Shown here: positions 50,002 to 57,790 of the stretch, in pieces | Layout: the number at the start of each line of letters is the position of its first letter | How positions within the stretch are numbered: the first letter of the stretch is position 1 | Assembly (NCBI RefSeq): GCF_900091475.1 | Contig: NZ_FMIB01000002.1 | Coordinates: 1,488,001 to 1,552,000, forward strand | DNA: 64,000 bases | Direction: 5' to 3' | DNA from: Micromonospora chersina | GTDB taxonomy: Bacteria; Actinomycetota; Actinomycetes; Mycobacteriales; Micromonosporaceae | The notes under the pieces: model-generated | The model's input: the letters and a program-made list of their open reading frames with translations, nothing else | What the model was told of the DNA's origin: nothing | The model's database searches: none | Position numbers and translations under genes: made by a program

Positions 50002-51750
50002 TCACCCGACGAGGAGCTGGTGGGTGGCCAGCTCCCGGTAGAGCGGGCTCGTCGAGGTCAGCTCGTCGTGGGTGCCGGTCGCGACCACCCGGCCGCCGTC
50101 GAGCACCACGATCTGGTCGGCGTCCACCACGGTGGAGAGGCGGTGCGCCACGATCAACAGGGTGCGGCGCACCGCGACGGCGTCGATGGCCCGCCGCAGC
50201 GCCGCCTCGTTGCGGGCGTCGAGGTTGCTGGTCGGCTCGTCGAGCAGCAGCACCGGCGGCCCGGCCAGCAGCGCCCGGGCGATGGCCAGCCGCTGCCGTT
50301 CCCCGCCGGAGAGCAGCACGCCGCCCTCCCCGACCTGCACGTCCAGCCCGTCGGCCGTCCGTTCGGCCAGGTGCCCGAGGTTGACCTCGTCGAGCACGGC
50401 GCGCAGCCGGTCGTCGGTGGCGTCCGGCGCGGTGATCAGCAGGTTGTCCCGGAGCGTGCCGGCGAGCACCGGCGCCTCCTGCTCGACGTAGCCGAGCCGG
50501 GCCCGCAGCGCGTCCCGGGGCAGGTCGCGCACGTCCACCCCGTCCAGGCGCAGCGTGCCCCCGGTCACCTCGTAGAAGCGCTCGACCAGGGCGAGCAGTG
50601 TCGACTTGCCGGCGCCCGACGGGCCGACCAGGGCGGTCCGGGTGCCGGCCGGCACCGTGAAGCTCACCTCGTGCAGCACCGGCGGGCCGCCCGGATAGCC
50701 GAAGCCGACCCGGTCGAACTCCACGGCCGCCGGCCCGGTCGCGACGGGCCGGGCGGTCACCGGGGCGGGCCGGTCGTCCGCCCCCTCCCCCGGCACGGCG
50801 AGGATCTCCTCGATCCGGGCCAGCGCGCCGAGCCCGCTCTGGAGCTGGGTGTACGCGTGCACCGCCTGCCCCAGCGGCAGCACCAGGAAGAACAGGAACA
50901 TCACGAAGGCCACCAGGTCGCCCACGCTGATCGCCCCGGAGGCCACCCGGGCCCCGCCCACGGCCAGCACCAGCAGGAACGCGCCCTGGACGGTGACCGT
51001 GCTGGCCGGACCGACGACGGCCTGCGCCCGGGCCACCCGCAGCCCGGCCGCGTACGCCTCGGTCGCGCTCGCCGCCACGGTGGCGGTCTCCCGCCGCTCG
51101 GCGCGGCTGGCCCGGATGGTCCGGGCCGCCGAGATGGCCCGCTCGACGGCCGAGGTCATCTCGCCGACCCGTTCCTGGGCCTGGCGGGCCAGCCCGCGCA
51201 CCCGCCGGGCGACGGTGAGGGCGAAGCCGACGCCGACCGCGACGGCGGCCAGGGTCACCCCGAACAGCAGCGGGTCCAGCAGCAGCATGGCGGTGCCGGC
51301 GCCGAGCACCATGACCGCCCCCGTGACGGTCTCGAAGAGGCCGGAGGTCACCACCGCCCGCAGCAGCGTGGTGTCGGCGCCGACCCGGGACAGCAGGTCG
51401 CCGGTGCGGCGCCGGTCGTACTCGGCGATGGGCAGCCGCAGCACGTGCCCGGCGAGCCGCCGACGGGTGCCCAGCACGAGGCCCTCGGCGGTGCGCTGGA
51501 GCAGGTAGTCGCGGAGCCCGCCGAGCAGCGCGCCGACCACCACGAGCGCCACCAGCGCGACGACCAGCCCGGCGGCCGGGCGGCCGGCGGTGATCCGGTC
51601 CAGCACGCCCCGGGTGAGCAGGGGCTGGGCCAGCGCCGCCCCGGCGCCGGTGAACGACAGCGCGCCCACCGCGACGAGGGTGCCGCGGTGGGCGCGCAGG
51701 TACGGCAGCAGGGCGGCGAGCCCGGGCGGGCTCCCGGCGTCGGTGGTCAT
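50002..51750 (-). CDS. ABC transporter, fused membrane and ATPase domains
   Basis: A 582-residue half-transporter of the ABCB exporter type. Six helices fill residues 15-320 (VAVGALSFTGAGAALAQPLL, LVVALVALVVVGALLGGL, LVAFVMFLFFLVLPLGQAVH). The ATPase has Walker A LVGPSGAGKSTLL near 375, the signature LSGGERQRLAIARALL and Walker B PVLLLDEPTSNLD near 500, then the H-loop IVAHRLSTV. It is probably a homodimer exporting a lipid or drug-like substrate. TACCGT (51757-51762) lies six bases before the ATG, so it is likely leaderless. Confidence 0.93.
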   Translation of the reverse strand: MTTDAGSPPGLAALLPYLRAHRGTLVAVGALSFTGAGAALAQPLLTRGVLDRITAGRPAAGLVVALVALVVVGALLGGLRDYLLQRTAEGLVLGTRRRLAGHVLRLPIAEYDRRRTGDLLSRVGADTTLLRAVVTSGLFETVTGAVMVLGAGTAMLLLDPLLFGVTLAAVAVGVGFALTVARRVRGLARQAQERVGEMTSAVERAISAARTIRASRAERRETATVAASATEAYAAGLRVARAQAVVGPASTVTVQGAFLLVLAVGGARVASGAISVGDLVAFVMFLFFLVLPLGQAVHAYTQLQSGLGALARIEEILAVPGEGADDRPAPVTARPVATGPAAVEFDRVGFGYPGGPPVLHEVSFTVPAGTRTALVGPSGAGKSTLLALVERFYEVTGGTLRLDGVDVRDLPRDALRARLGYVEQEAPVLAGTLRDNLLITAPDATDDRLRAVLDEVNLGHLAERTADGLDVQVGEGGVLLSGGERQRLAIARALLAGPPVLLLDEPTSNLDARNEAALRRAIDAVAVRRTLLIVAHRLSTVVDADQIVVLDGGRVVATGTHDELTSTSPLYRELATHQLLVG

Positions 51751-51779
51751 GGCAGCACGGTAACCGGGCCCGCCCAGGC

Positions 51780-52868
51780 TCAGCCGGTGAGCACCACCTG
51801 CAGCTCGGAGCGGCGCCGCTCGGCCAGGTCGGTGAGCAGCGCCGGCGCCTCCTCCAGCGGCACCACCGCCGAGACGAGGTGCTTGCGGATCAGGTCCCCG
51901 TACTGACGGAGCAGCTCGATGGTCTCCGCGGAGAGCCGCTCCCGGTCCCAGGTCGGGGCCAGCCCGCGCGGCACCCGGCCGATCTGGGCGCAGCGCAGCG
52001 ACAGCCCGTTGTGGTGGAACTCCTCGCCGAGCCGGACCGCGTCCGCGCCGGCCTGGTAGAAGGCCAGGTCGATCACGGTGCCCTGGGGGCGCAGCAGGCG
52101 CAGCGCGAGCTGGAGCGCCCAGTCCTGGCCCCGGCACTGGAAGACCACGTCCGCGCCCCGGTCGCCGGCGGCGTGGTTCCAGCGGGTCTTCAGCACCACG
52201 GCCGGGTCGTCCGCCTCCGGGTCGAGGGTCTCCAGCCCGAGCGCCTCGGCCACCTCGCGCCGAGCCGGCGTCGGGTCGAGGACCACCACGGAGGCGGCAC
52301 CGTGCCGCCGCGCGAACAGCGCGGTGAGCAGCGCGACCACCCCGCTGCCGACCACCGCCACACGCCGGCCCCGCACCCCGTCGCCGAGCGAGCGGACGTC
52401 GGTGCCGCACAGATCGGCGGCGGCGTGCAGCAGGCCGTTGGCGCAGATCGGGCCCATGTGCGCGACGTAGACGCCGAGCAGCGGGTCGAGGTCGTCGGGC
52501 AGCGGCACGAACCGCTCGGCCAGCGGGTCGGCGACGTACCCGCTGCGGTGGCCGTACGTCATGGCGCCGACCGTGCCCACGGCGACGGCCGGGGTGCGGC
52601 TCTCCACCACCCGGCCGACCTGCATGTAGCCGAGCCGGGTGACCGGGTACGGCGTGCTGGCCTCTCCCGGCTGGAACAGGCCGAGGCCGGCGTCCCAGGT
52701 GACGTTCAGGTAGGGGTTGGTGCCCTTGACGTAGCTCAGCTCGGTGCCCGCGGACACCCCGCTGTAGAGGGTCTCCACCCGGAAGGTGCCGTCCCTCAGC
52801 TCGGCCGCGTCCTGCTCGACCAGCTCGACGCGGCCCGGTCCGCTGACCACCACCACCCGGTCACGCAT
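51780..52868 (-). CDS. Zinc-dependent alcohol dehydrogenase-like protein (MDR superfamily)
   Basis: A 362-residue medium-chain dehydrogenase-like protein. SGVSAGTELSYVKGTNPY, VTRLGYMQVGRVVE and YVAHMGPICANGLLHAA form the catalytic domain; the Rossmann part has RVAVVGSGVVALLTALFARR and ASVVVLDPTPARREVAEALG. The structural-zinc cysteine cluster is absent. It overlaps the Gfo/Idh/MocA gene by eight bases, and both may oxidise or epimerise a sugar for the glycosyltransferases across the divergent promoter. Confidence 0.88.
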   Translation of the reverse strand: MRDRVVVVSGPGRVELVEQDAAELRDGTFRVETLYSGVSAGTELSYVKGTNPYLNVTWDAGLGLFQPGEASTPYPVTRLGYMQVGRVVESRTPAVAVGTVGAMTYGHRSGYVADPLAERFVPLPDDLDPLLGVYVAHMGPICANGLLHAAADLCGTDVRSLGDGVRGRRVAVVGSGVVALLTALFARRHGAASVVVLDPTPARREVAEALGLETLDPEADDPAVVLKTRWNHAAGDRGADVVFQCRGQDWALQLALRLLRPQGTVIDLAFYQAGADAVRLGEEFHHNGLSLRCAQIGRVPRGLAPTWDRERLSAETIELLRQYGDLIRKHLVSAVVPLEEAPALLTDLAERRRSELQVVLTG

Positions 52869-53901
52869 CGACGGTCACCCCCGTGGTCTCGGCCGGCGTC
52901 GCGTCGGCGACCGCGGCGGTGAGCCGCGCGGCCGGCCCGGTGGGCAGGGCCACCGCCCGCCCGGTACGCGCCGACTCGGCCACCGCGAGGGCCAGCCGCT
53001 GGGTGCGCAGGGCCTCGGCGTACGGAACCCGTACGTCGTCGCCGATCCCCCGGACAGCGTCGACGAAGGCCCGGTCGACGGCCACCCGGGCGCCGTCCGG
53101 GTCGGCGGGCAGGTGCCGCTCGCCGTCGGCGTCGCAGACGGTCAGACCGTCCTCGGCCAGCGACAGGGCCAGCCCGTCGGCGAGAATCTCCAGGCCGGCC
53201 CGGTACTTCCAGCCGAGCACGCAGGCCGCGGCGAGGGTGCCGACCGCGCCGGAGGCGAAGCGCAGGGTGGCCGCGGTGACCGAGTCGATGTCCGCGCCCT
53301 CCACGGGCGGCGGGGTGCCGTCGCCGTACGCGGTCACCTCGGTCGCCTCGCCCACCAGCAGCCGGACCAGGTCCAGGACGTGCGCGGCCTGCTCGACGAC
53401 CGGCCCACCGGAGCGGTCCCGGCGCGCCCACCAGGCGACCGGCGGCACCTTGTCCAGCCAGGCGCCGTTGACCATCCGCACCGGACGGTCGGCGAGCATC
53501 TGCCGGGCCTCCTCCACGACGTGCAGGTAGCGCCAGTGGTGGCCGACCCCGGTGAGCAGGCCGCGCCGCTCGACCAGCGCGGCGACCCGCTCCGCGGTCT
53601 CCAGGTCCACGGCCACCGGCTTCTCCACGAACATCGGCACCCCGGCGTCGATCACCGCCTCCTCGACCGGGCCGTGCGCGAACGGCGGCACGCAGACGTA
53701 GACGGCGTCCGGGCCGGCGGCGAGCAACTCGTCGACGTCGCGGAAGGTCCGGGCGCCGTGCGCGCCGGCGAGCGCCTCCGCCGCGTCCGGGGCGACGTCG
53801 GTCACCCCGATCAGTTCCACGTCGTCGAAGCCCGTCAACACCCGGGCGTGGCGTTGCGCCACCCCGCCGGCTCCGACCAGTCCCACCCGGCACGCGCGCA
53901 T
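52861..53901 (-). CDS. Gfo/Idh/MocA family oxidoreductase
   Basis: A 346-residue NAD(P)-dependent sugar dehydrogenase. The Rossmann part reads VGLVGAGGVAQRHARVL and DAVYVCVPPFAHGPVEEAVI; the family's EKP motif is in MFVEKPVAVDLETAERV near residue 95. The substrate-binding part includes GPVVEQAAHVLDLVRLLVG with the catalytic-site histidine. Likely substrates are UDP- or free sugars or inositols. GAGAGGG precedes the ATG at 53901. It forms an operon with the MDR gene. Confidence 0.9.
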   Translation of the reverse strand: MRACRVGLVGAGGVAQRHARVLTGFDDVELIGVTDVAPDAAEALAGAHGARTFRDVDELLAAGPDAVYVCVPPFAHGPVEEAVIDAGVPMFVEKPVAVDLETAERVAALVERRGLLTGVGHHWRYLHVVEEARQMLADRPVRMVNGAWLDKVPPVAWWARRDRSGGPVVEQAAHVLDLVRLLVGEATEVTAYGDGTPPPVEGADIDSVTAATLRFASGAVGTLAAACVLGWKYRAGLEILADGLALSLAEDGLTVCDADGERHLPADPDGARVAVDRAFVDAVRGIGDDVRVPYAEALRTQRLALAVAESARTGRAVALPTGPAARLTAAVADATPAETTGVTVDA

Positions 53902-54117
53902 GTTCTCGACCCTCTCACCGCTCCGACAGACTGCTGAGAGCACTCCCCGGGCGGCCGCGTGGTCAAACGCCGTCGGGCGCGCAATCAAACGTTCACCGCG
54001 CGGGAACCGACCGGTACGCAAGTCGTGATCACGCTGTTAGGCATGATCCGGTTAGCACGGGCACTGAAGTGGGAAAACCAGAAGCCCGTGGTTCCGCCAC
54101 AACCTGGGGGTGTGCCC

Positions 54118-55131
54118 GTGCGGGATACAGATTCGATCGTCTCACCTGTGGTGGAGGCCTGGGCCACGTACCGCACCACGTCCGCCGACCACTGGCCGGC
54201 GCGACGCCTGCTGCGGGCCAAGGGCGCGAGCCGGGTCAGCGTGGTGCTGCCGGCGCGCAACGAGGAGGCGACCGTCGGGGCGATCGTGTCGACGATCCGC
54301 GAGCACCTCATGGACCGGGTGTCCCTCGTGGACGAGCTGATCGTGGTGGACTCCCGGTCCACCGACCGGACCGCGCAGGTGGCGCGGGCGGCGGGCGCCG
54401 AGGTGGTGAGCCAGGACGCCATGACGCGCGGGCTGCCCCGGCTCACCGGCAAGGGCGACGCGCTCTGGGCCGGGCTCGCCGCGGCCGAGGGCGACGTGGT
54501 CGCGTTCGTCGACGCCGACCTGCGGGAGTTCCGGCCGCACTTCGTCACCGGGCTGCTCGGGCCGCTGCTCACCGACCCGTCGGTCGACTTCGTGAAGGGC
54601 TTCTACCACCGCCCGCTGGTCCGGGCCACGGGGGTGGAGGCCGACGGCGGGGGCCGGGTGACCGAGCTGATGGCCCGCCCGCTGCTCAACCTGTTCTGGC
54701 CGGAGCTGGCCGGCTTCGTGCAGCCCCTCGCCGGCGAGTACGCGGGCCGCCGGGAGGTGCTGGAGCAGGTGCCGTTCGTCTCCGGCTACGGCGTGGAGAC
54801 CGCGATGCTCATCGACCTGCTGGAGCTGGTCGGGCTGGACGCGCTGGCCCAGGTGGACCTGGGTGAGCGCAAGCACCGCCACCAGGACACCGCGGCGCTG
54901 GGCCGGATGTCCGCGCAGATCCTGCTGACCGCCTGGTCCCGGTTGCAGCAACGCGGCTGGGCGGTGCCCGGCGTGGCGCCGACCGCCCTGCTGACCCAGT
55001 TCCGGCGGGGCGGCTCGGAGGCGCTGCCCAACCTGGACCGCGAGATCGTGGTCAGCGACGTCTCGATCGAGGAGCGGCCGCCGCTGGCGCAGCTGCGCCA
55101 CCGGGTGCCGCGGCGACGGGTCGCGGCGTGA
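54118..55131 (+). CDS. gpgS: Glucosyl-3-phosphoglycerate synthase
   Basis: A 337-residue GT81 glycosyltransferase that moves glucose from a nucleotide sugar to 3-phosphoglycerate, the first step to glucosylglycerate and methylglucose lipopolysaccharide. The GT-A core has SVVLPARNEEATVGAIVSTI, IVVDSRSTDRTAQVARAAGA, TGKGDALWAGLAAAEGDVVA and FVDADLREFRPHFV (DxD metal motif), and a later FVQPLAGEYAGRREVLEQVPF. Length matches mycobacterial GpgS. The GTG at 54118 gives the family start; an in-frame GTG at 54112 is possible. It is followed 22 bp later by a GT4. Confidence 0.92.
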   Translation: MRDTDSIVSPVVEAWATYRTTSADHWPARRLLRAKGASRVSVVLPARNEEATVGAIVSTIREHLMDRVSLVDELIVVDSRSTDRTAQVARAAGAEVVSQDAMTRGLPRLTGKGDALWAGLAAAEGDVVAFVDADLREFRPHFVTGLLGPLLTDPSVDFVKGFYHRPLVRATGVEADGGGRVTELMARPLLNLFWPELAGFVQPLAGEYAGRREVLEQVPFVSGYGVETAMLIDLLELVGLDALAQVDLGERKHRHQDTAALGRMSAQILLTAWSRLQQRGWAVPGVAPTALLTQFRRGGSEALPNLDREIVVSDVSIEERPPLAQLRHRVPRRRVAA

Positions 55132-55153
55132 ACGAGCGAAGGGACACCGCACG

Positions 55154-56308
55154 ATGAGTCTCACCGTCCTGATGAACGCGGGTCCCTGGTTGTCGGTGCC
55201 GCCGCCCGGCTACGGCGGGATCGAGAACGTGGTCGCCACCCTGGTGCCGGAGCTGCGCAAGCTCGGCGTGCGGGTGGTGCTCGCCTCGGTGGAGAGCAGC
55301 ACGCTGCCGGTCGACGAGAAGATCTCGGTCTTCCCGGACGGGCAGTTCCACGCGCTGCAACGGCCCTACAACCAGGTCTGCGGGGTGTCCCAGGCGCACC
55401 TGAACGGGGTGGTCCGGGCGCTGCACGGCCGCGACGACATCGACCTGGTGCACGACCACGTCGAGGCGGTTGGGCTGGCCACCCTGGCCGCGATGGGCCC
55501 GGACGCCCCGCCGGCGCTGCACACCCTGCACTGGGACCTGGCCAAGCACCCCGAGCTGTACGGCAACCTGGACGGCGGCGACCGGGTGCGGGTCAACGGT
55601 GTGTCCGCCTCGCAGCTCGCCCGGGCCCCGCGCGCCCTCCAGGAGCACTCGGTGGGCCACGTGCACCTGTCCACCCCGCTCGCCGTCGGCGCGGACCGCC
55701 GGCCGGCGGTGCGCAAGGGCGAGCACGTGGTCATCCTGGGCCGGATCAACCCGGGCAAGGGGCAGGACCTGGGCGCCCGGCTGGCCCGGAAGGTCGGCTT
55801 CCCGCTGGTGCTGGCCGGCCCGGTCGGCCCGTACCACCGGCCCGAGGACCTGGCCGCGGCGGGCGACGAGGCCCGGCAGAACCCGGACGTGCGGTTCTTC
55901 TACGACCAGGTGGCCCCGCACGTCGACGGTGACCTGGTGCGCTGGGTCGGCACGGTCGCCGGGCAGGAGCGTGACGACGTGGTGGCCACGGCGCGGGCCT
56001 CGCTGTTCCCGCTGCGCTGGGAGGAGCCCGGCGGCACGGCGGTGGTGGAGTCGCTCGCGCTGGGCACGCCGGTGGTGGCCACCGCCCGGGGCTGCCTGCC
56101 CGAGCTGATCGAGCACGGCCGGACCGGGCTGCTCACCACCGACGAGGAGGAGTTGGGCGACCTGGTGCTGGCGGCCGGGCTGCTCGGTGAGGGCGAGTGC
56201 CGGCGCGAGGCGGCCGCCCGGTTCACCCCGGAGCTGATGGCCCAGCGGTACGTGGACCTGTACGAGCAGGTCCGCCAGCCCGCCGCCCGGCCGTTGCAGC
56301 TCGCCTGA
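55154..56308 (+). CDS. Glycosyltransferase family 4 protein
   Basis: A 384-residue GT-B enzyme. The acceptor domain begins LMNAGPWLSVPPPGYGGIEN, the usual glycine-rich acceptor loop, and holds DLVHDHVEAVGLATLAAMG. The donor domain has VILGRINPGKGQDLGARLAR and the E-x7-E motif region WEEPGGTAVVESLALGTPVV. The sugar is unknown. It is 22 bp downstream of gpgS and likely co-transcribed, suggesting a second glycosylation step or an alpha-glucan product. Confidence 0.9.
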   Translation: MSLTVLMNAGPWLSVPPPGYGGIENVVATLVPELRKLGVRVVLASVESSTLPVDEKISVFPDGQFHALQRPYNQVCGVSQAHLNGVVRALHGRDDIDLVHDHVEAVGLATLAAMGPDAPPALHTLHWDLAKHPELYGNLDGGDRVRVNGVSASQLARAPRALQEHSVGHVHLSTPLAVGADRRPAVRKGEHVVILGRINPGKGQDLGARLARKVGFPLVLAGPVGPYHRPEDLAAAGDEARQNPDVRFFYDQVAPHVDGDLVRWVGTVAGQERDDVVATARASLFPLRWEEPGGTAVVESLALGTPVVATARGCLPELIEHGRTGLLTTDEEELGDLVLAAGLLGEGECRREAAARFTPELMAQRYVDLYEQVRQPAARPLQLA

Positions 56309-56315
56309 GTCGTAC

Positions 56316-56353
56316 CGCGCCCGGCCGGACCGCCGACGGTCCGGCCGGGCGCG
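56316..56353 (+). terminator. Hairpin terminator after the GT4 gene
   Basis: CGCGCCCGGCCGGACCG (56316-56332) and its complement (56337-56353) form a perfect 17-bp stem with a 4-nt loop, followed by CGTTTGT. That tail is also the -35 of the next promoter. Confidence 0.85.
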
Positions 56354-56379
56354 CGTTTGTGCCCGGCGGGCCGGGGAAA
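56354..56379 (+). promoter_or_regulatory. Sigma-B/F-type promoter for the DUF4383 gene
   Basis: CGTTT, 15 nt, GGGAAA (56374-56379), ending 32 bp before the ATG at 56412. The -10 is the GGGAA variant. Confidence 0.5.
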
Positions 56380-56411
56380 GCCGCGCGGTCCCTGTCAGCT
56401 AGGAGGCCGGC

Positions 56412-56876
56412 ATGACGAACTCGATGGCGCACTCCCGTGGGCGACGCAACCCGGCCGACGGCAAGGCACCGGTACGCCGGGCGGCGGCGGCCGTCGGCGT
56501 GCTCTTCCTGGTGATCGGTGTGCTGGGCTTCATCCCCGGCATCACCACCCACTACGGCGACCTGAAGTTCGCCGGGCACGACTCCGACGCGAAGCTGCTC
56601 GGGCTGTTCCAGACCTCGGTGCTGCACAACATCGTGCACCTGCTGTTCGGCGTCGCCGGGCTGCTGCTCGCCCGGACGGTCTCCGGAGCCCGGACGTTCC
56701 TGATCGGTGGCGGCGCGATCTACCTCGTGCTCTGGCTCTACGGAGTGGTGGTCGACCACAACAGCGGCGCGAACTTCATCCCGCTCAACGGCGCGGACAA
56801 CTGGCTGCACTTCCTGCTCGGGGTCGGCATGATCGCCCTCGGACTGCTCCTCACGCGGAACCGGAACCGCCGCTGA
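56412..56876 (+). CDS. DUF4383 membrane protein
   Basis: A 154-residue protein with four membrane helices: AAAAVGVLFLVIGVLGFIPG, LHNIVHLLFGVAGLLLA, FLIGGGAIYLVLWLYGVV and NWLHFLLGVGMIALGLLL. The N-terminus is basic and cytoplasmic. The HNIVHLLFG and NWLHFLLG histidine motifs mark the DUF4383 family, of unknown function. AGGAGG precedes the ATG. Expression is likely stress-linked from its promoter form. Confidence 0.9.
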   Translation: MTNSMAHSRGRRNPADGKAPVRRAAAAVGVLFLVIGVLGFIPGITTHYGDLKFAGHDSDAKLLGLFQTSVLHNIVHLLFGVAGLLLARTVSGARTFLIGGGAIYLVLWLYGVVVDHNSGANFIPLNGADNWLHFLLGVGMIALGLLLTRNRNRR

Positions 56877-56903
56877 GCGGGGCCGCGCCCGGGACGGATG
56901 TCC

Positions 56904-56930
56904 GGTTTCACCCGCCCCGGGCGCGGGTAC
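56904..56930 (+). promoter_or_regulatory. Sigma-B/F-type promoter for the STAS-HATPase gene
   Basis: GGTTT (56904-56908), 16 nt, GGGTAC (56925-56930), ending 41 bp before the ATG at 56972. Both boxes match exactly. Confidence 0.65.
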
Positions 56931-56971
56931 TTCCCAGGTCCTCCCGACGAGACGGAAACGAGGGCCTGGGG

Positions 56972-57703
56972 ATGTCGACCCGGATCAGGTGCGAGGTCCG
57001 CGACGAGTCGGCGGTCACCGTCGTACGGCTGGCCGGCGCGCTCGACCTGGCCACCATGCGCTCGGTGCACACGGTGCTGGACCGGTGCCTGGCGGCGCAG
57101 CCGGACGCCCTCGTGGTCGACCTGGAGAAGCTCGACGTCGCGGACCCCCTCGCCCTCTCCGTCTTCGCCGCCGCGGCCCGGCGGGCCGCGGACTGGCCGG
57201 CCGTTCCCATGGTGCTGTCGGCTCCGCCGCCGGAGACGGCGGCCTGGCTCGCCGAGACCACGGCCTGCCGGGTGGTGCCGGTCCGCCGCGACTGCGCGGA
57301 GGCGGCGGCGCTGGCCGGAGCGGTGGCGGCCCCGCGGCTGCGGGCCCGGCTGGAGCCGGTGGCCGGGGCCTGCCGGCGGGCCCGCGAGCTGGTCACCGAC
57401 GCCTGCGCCCGGTGGAACATCCCGGAGCTGGCCGGCCCCGCCTCGCTGGTCCTCAGCGAACTGGTCGGCAACGTCGTCCGGCACGCCGGCACCCCGATGC
57501 AGGTGACGTTGACCCTGCGCCGGCCGTACCTGCGGGTGGCCGTGATGGACGGCAGCCCCACCGACCCGCGGGCCGCGACCGACCGGGACCTGCGCGCCGA
57601 GGGCGGCCGCGGGCTCATGCTGGTCCGCGAGCTGACCCAGCGCTGGGGCAGCAGCCCGGCGGGCGCGGGCAAGGTGGTCTGGGCCATGCTGCCGGCGAAC
57701 TGA
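56972..57703 (+). CDS. STAS domain fused to an RsbW-like HATPase
   Basis: A 243-residue fusion. A STAS domain covers about 1-110 (VTVVRLAGALDLATMRSVHT, ALVVDLEKLDVADPLALSVF). The usual DSSG with its phosphorylatable serine reads ADPLA here. An HATPase_c domain of the anti-sigma/RsbW type covers about 125-243, with the N-box LVLSELVGNVVRHAG and the G2 box GGRGLMLVRELTQRWG. RsbW-type proteins bind SigB/F factors or phosphorylate anti-anti-sigma proteins. It has a sigma-B/F-type promoter and lies three genes from a sigma-STAS fusion, so a partner-switching role is likely. Confidence 0.87.
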   Translation: MSTRIRCEVRDESAVTVVRLAGALDLATMRSVHTVLDRCLAAQPDALVVDLEKLDVADPLALSVFAAAARRAADWPAVPMVLSAPPPETAAWLAETTACRVVPVRRDCAEAAALAGAVAAPRLRARLEPVAGACRRARELVTDACARWNIPELAGPASLVLSELVGNVVRHAGTPMQVTLTLRRPYLRVAVMDGSPTDPRAATDRDLRAEGGRGLMLVRELTQRWGSSPAGAGKVVWAMLPAN

Positions 57704-57724
57704 CCGAATTCTTCACTCTCGCCT

Positions 57725-57750
57725 GGTTTGATGGGCAGAGGGTCGGGTAC
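57725..57750 (+). promoter_or_regulatory. Sigma-B/F-type promoter for ctaD
   Basis: GGTTT (57725-57729), 15 nt, GGGTAC (57745-57750), ending 40 bp before the ATG of ctaD. Confidence 0.6.
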
Positions 57751-57790
57751 GCGTGCCCGTCCTGTCTGTCGTCACACGGGGTGAGAAGCC

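Noticed and set aside
53945..53987. Sigma-B/F-type promoter (GTTT, then GGGGAG) before the Gfo/Idh gene
   Set aside because: The -10 lacks the A/T pair that defines the class (GGGTA/GGGAA).
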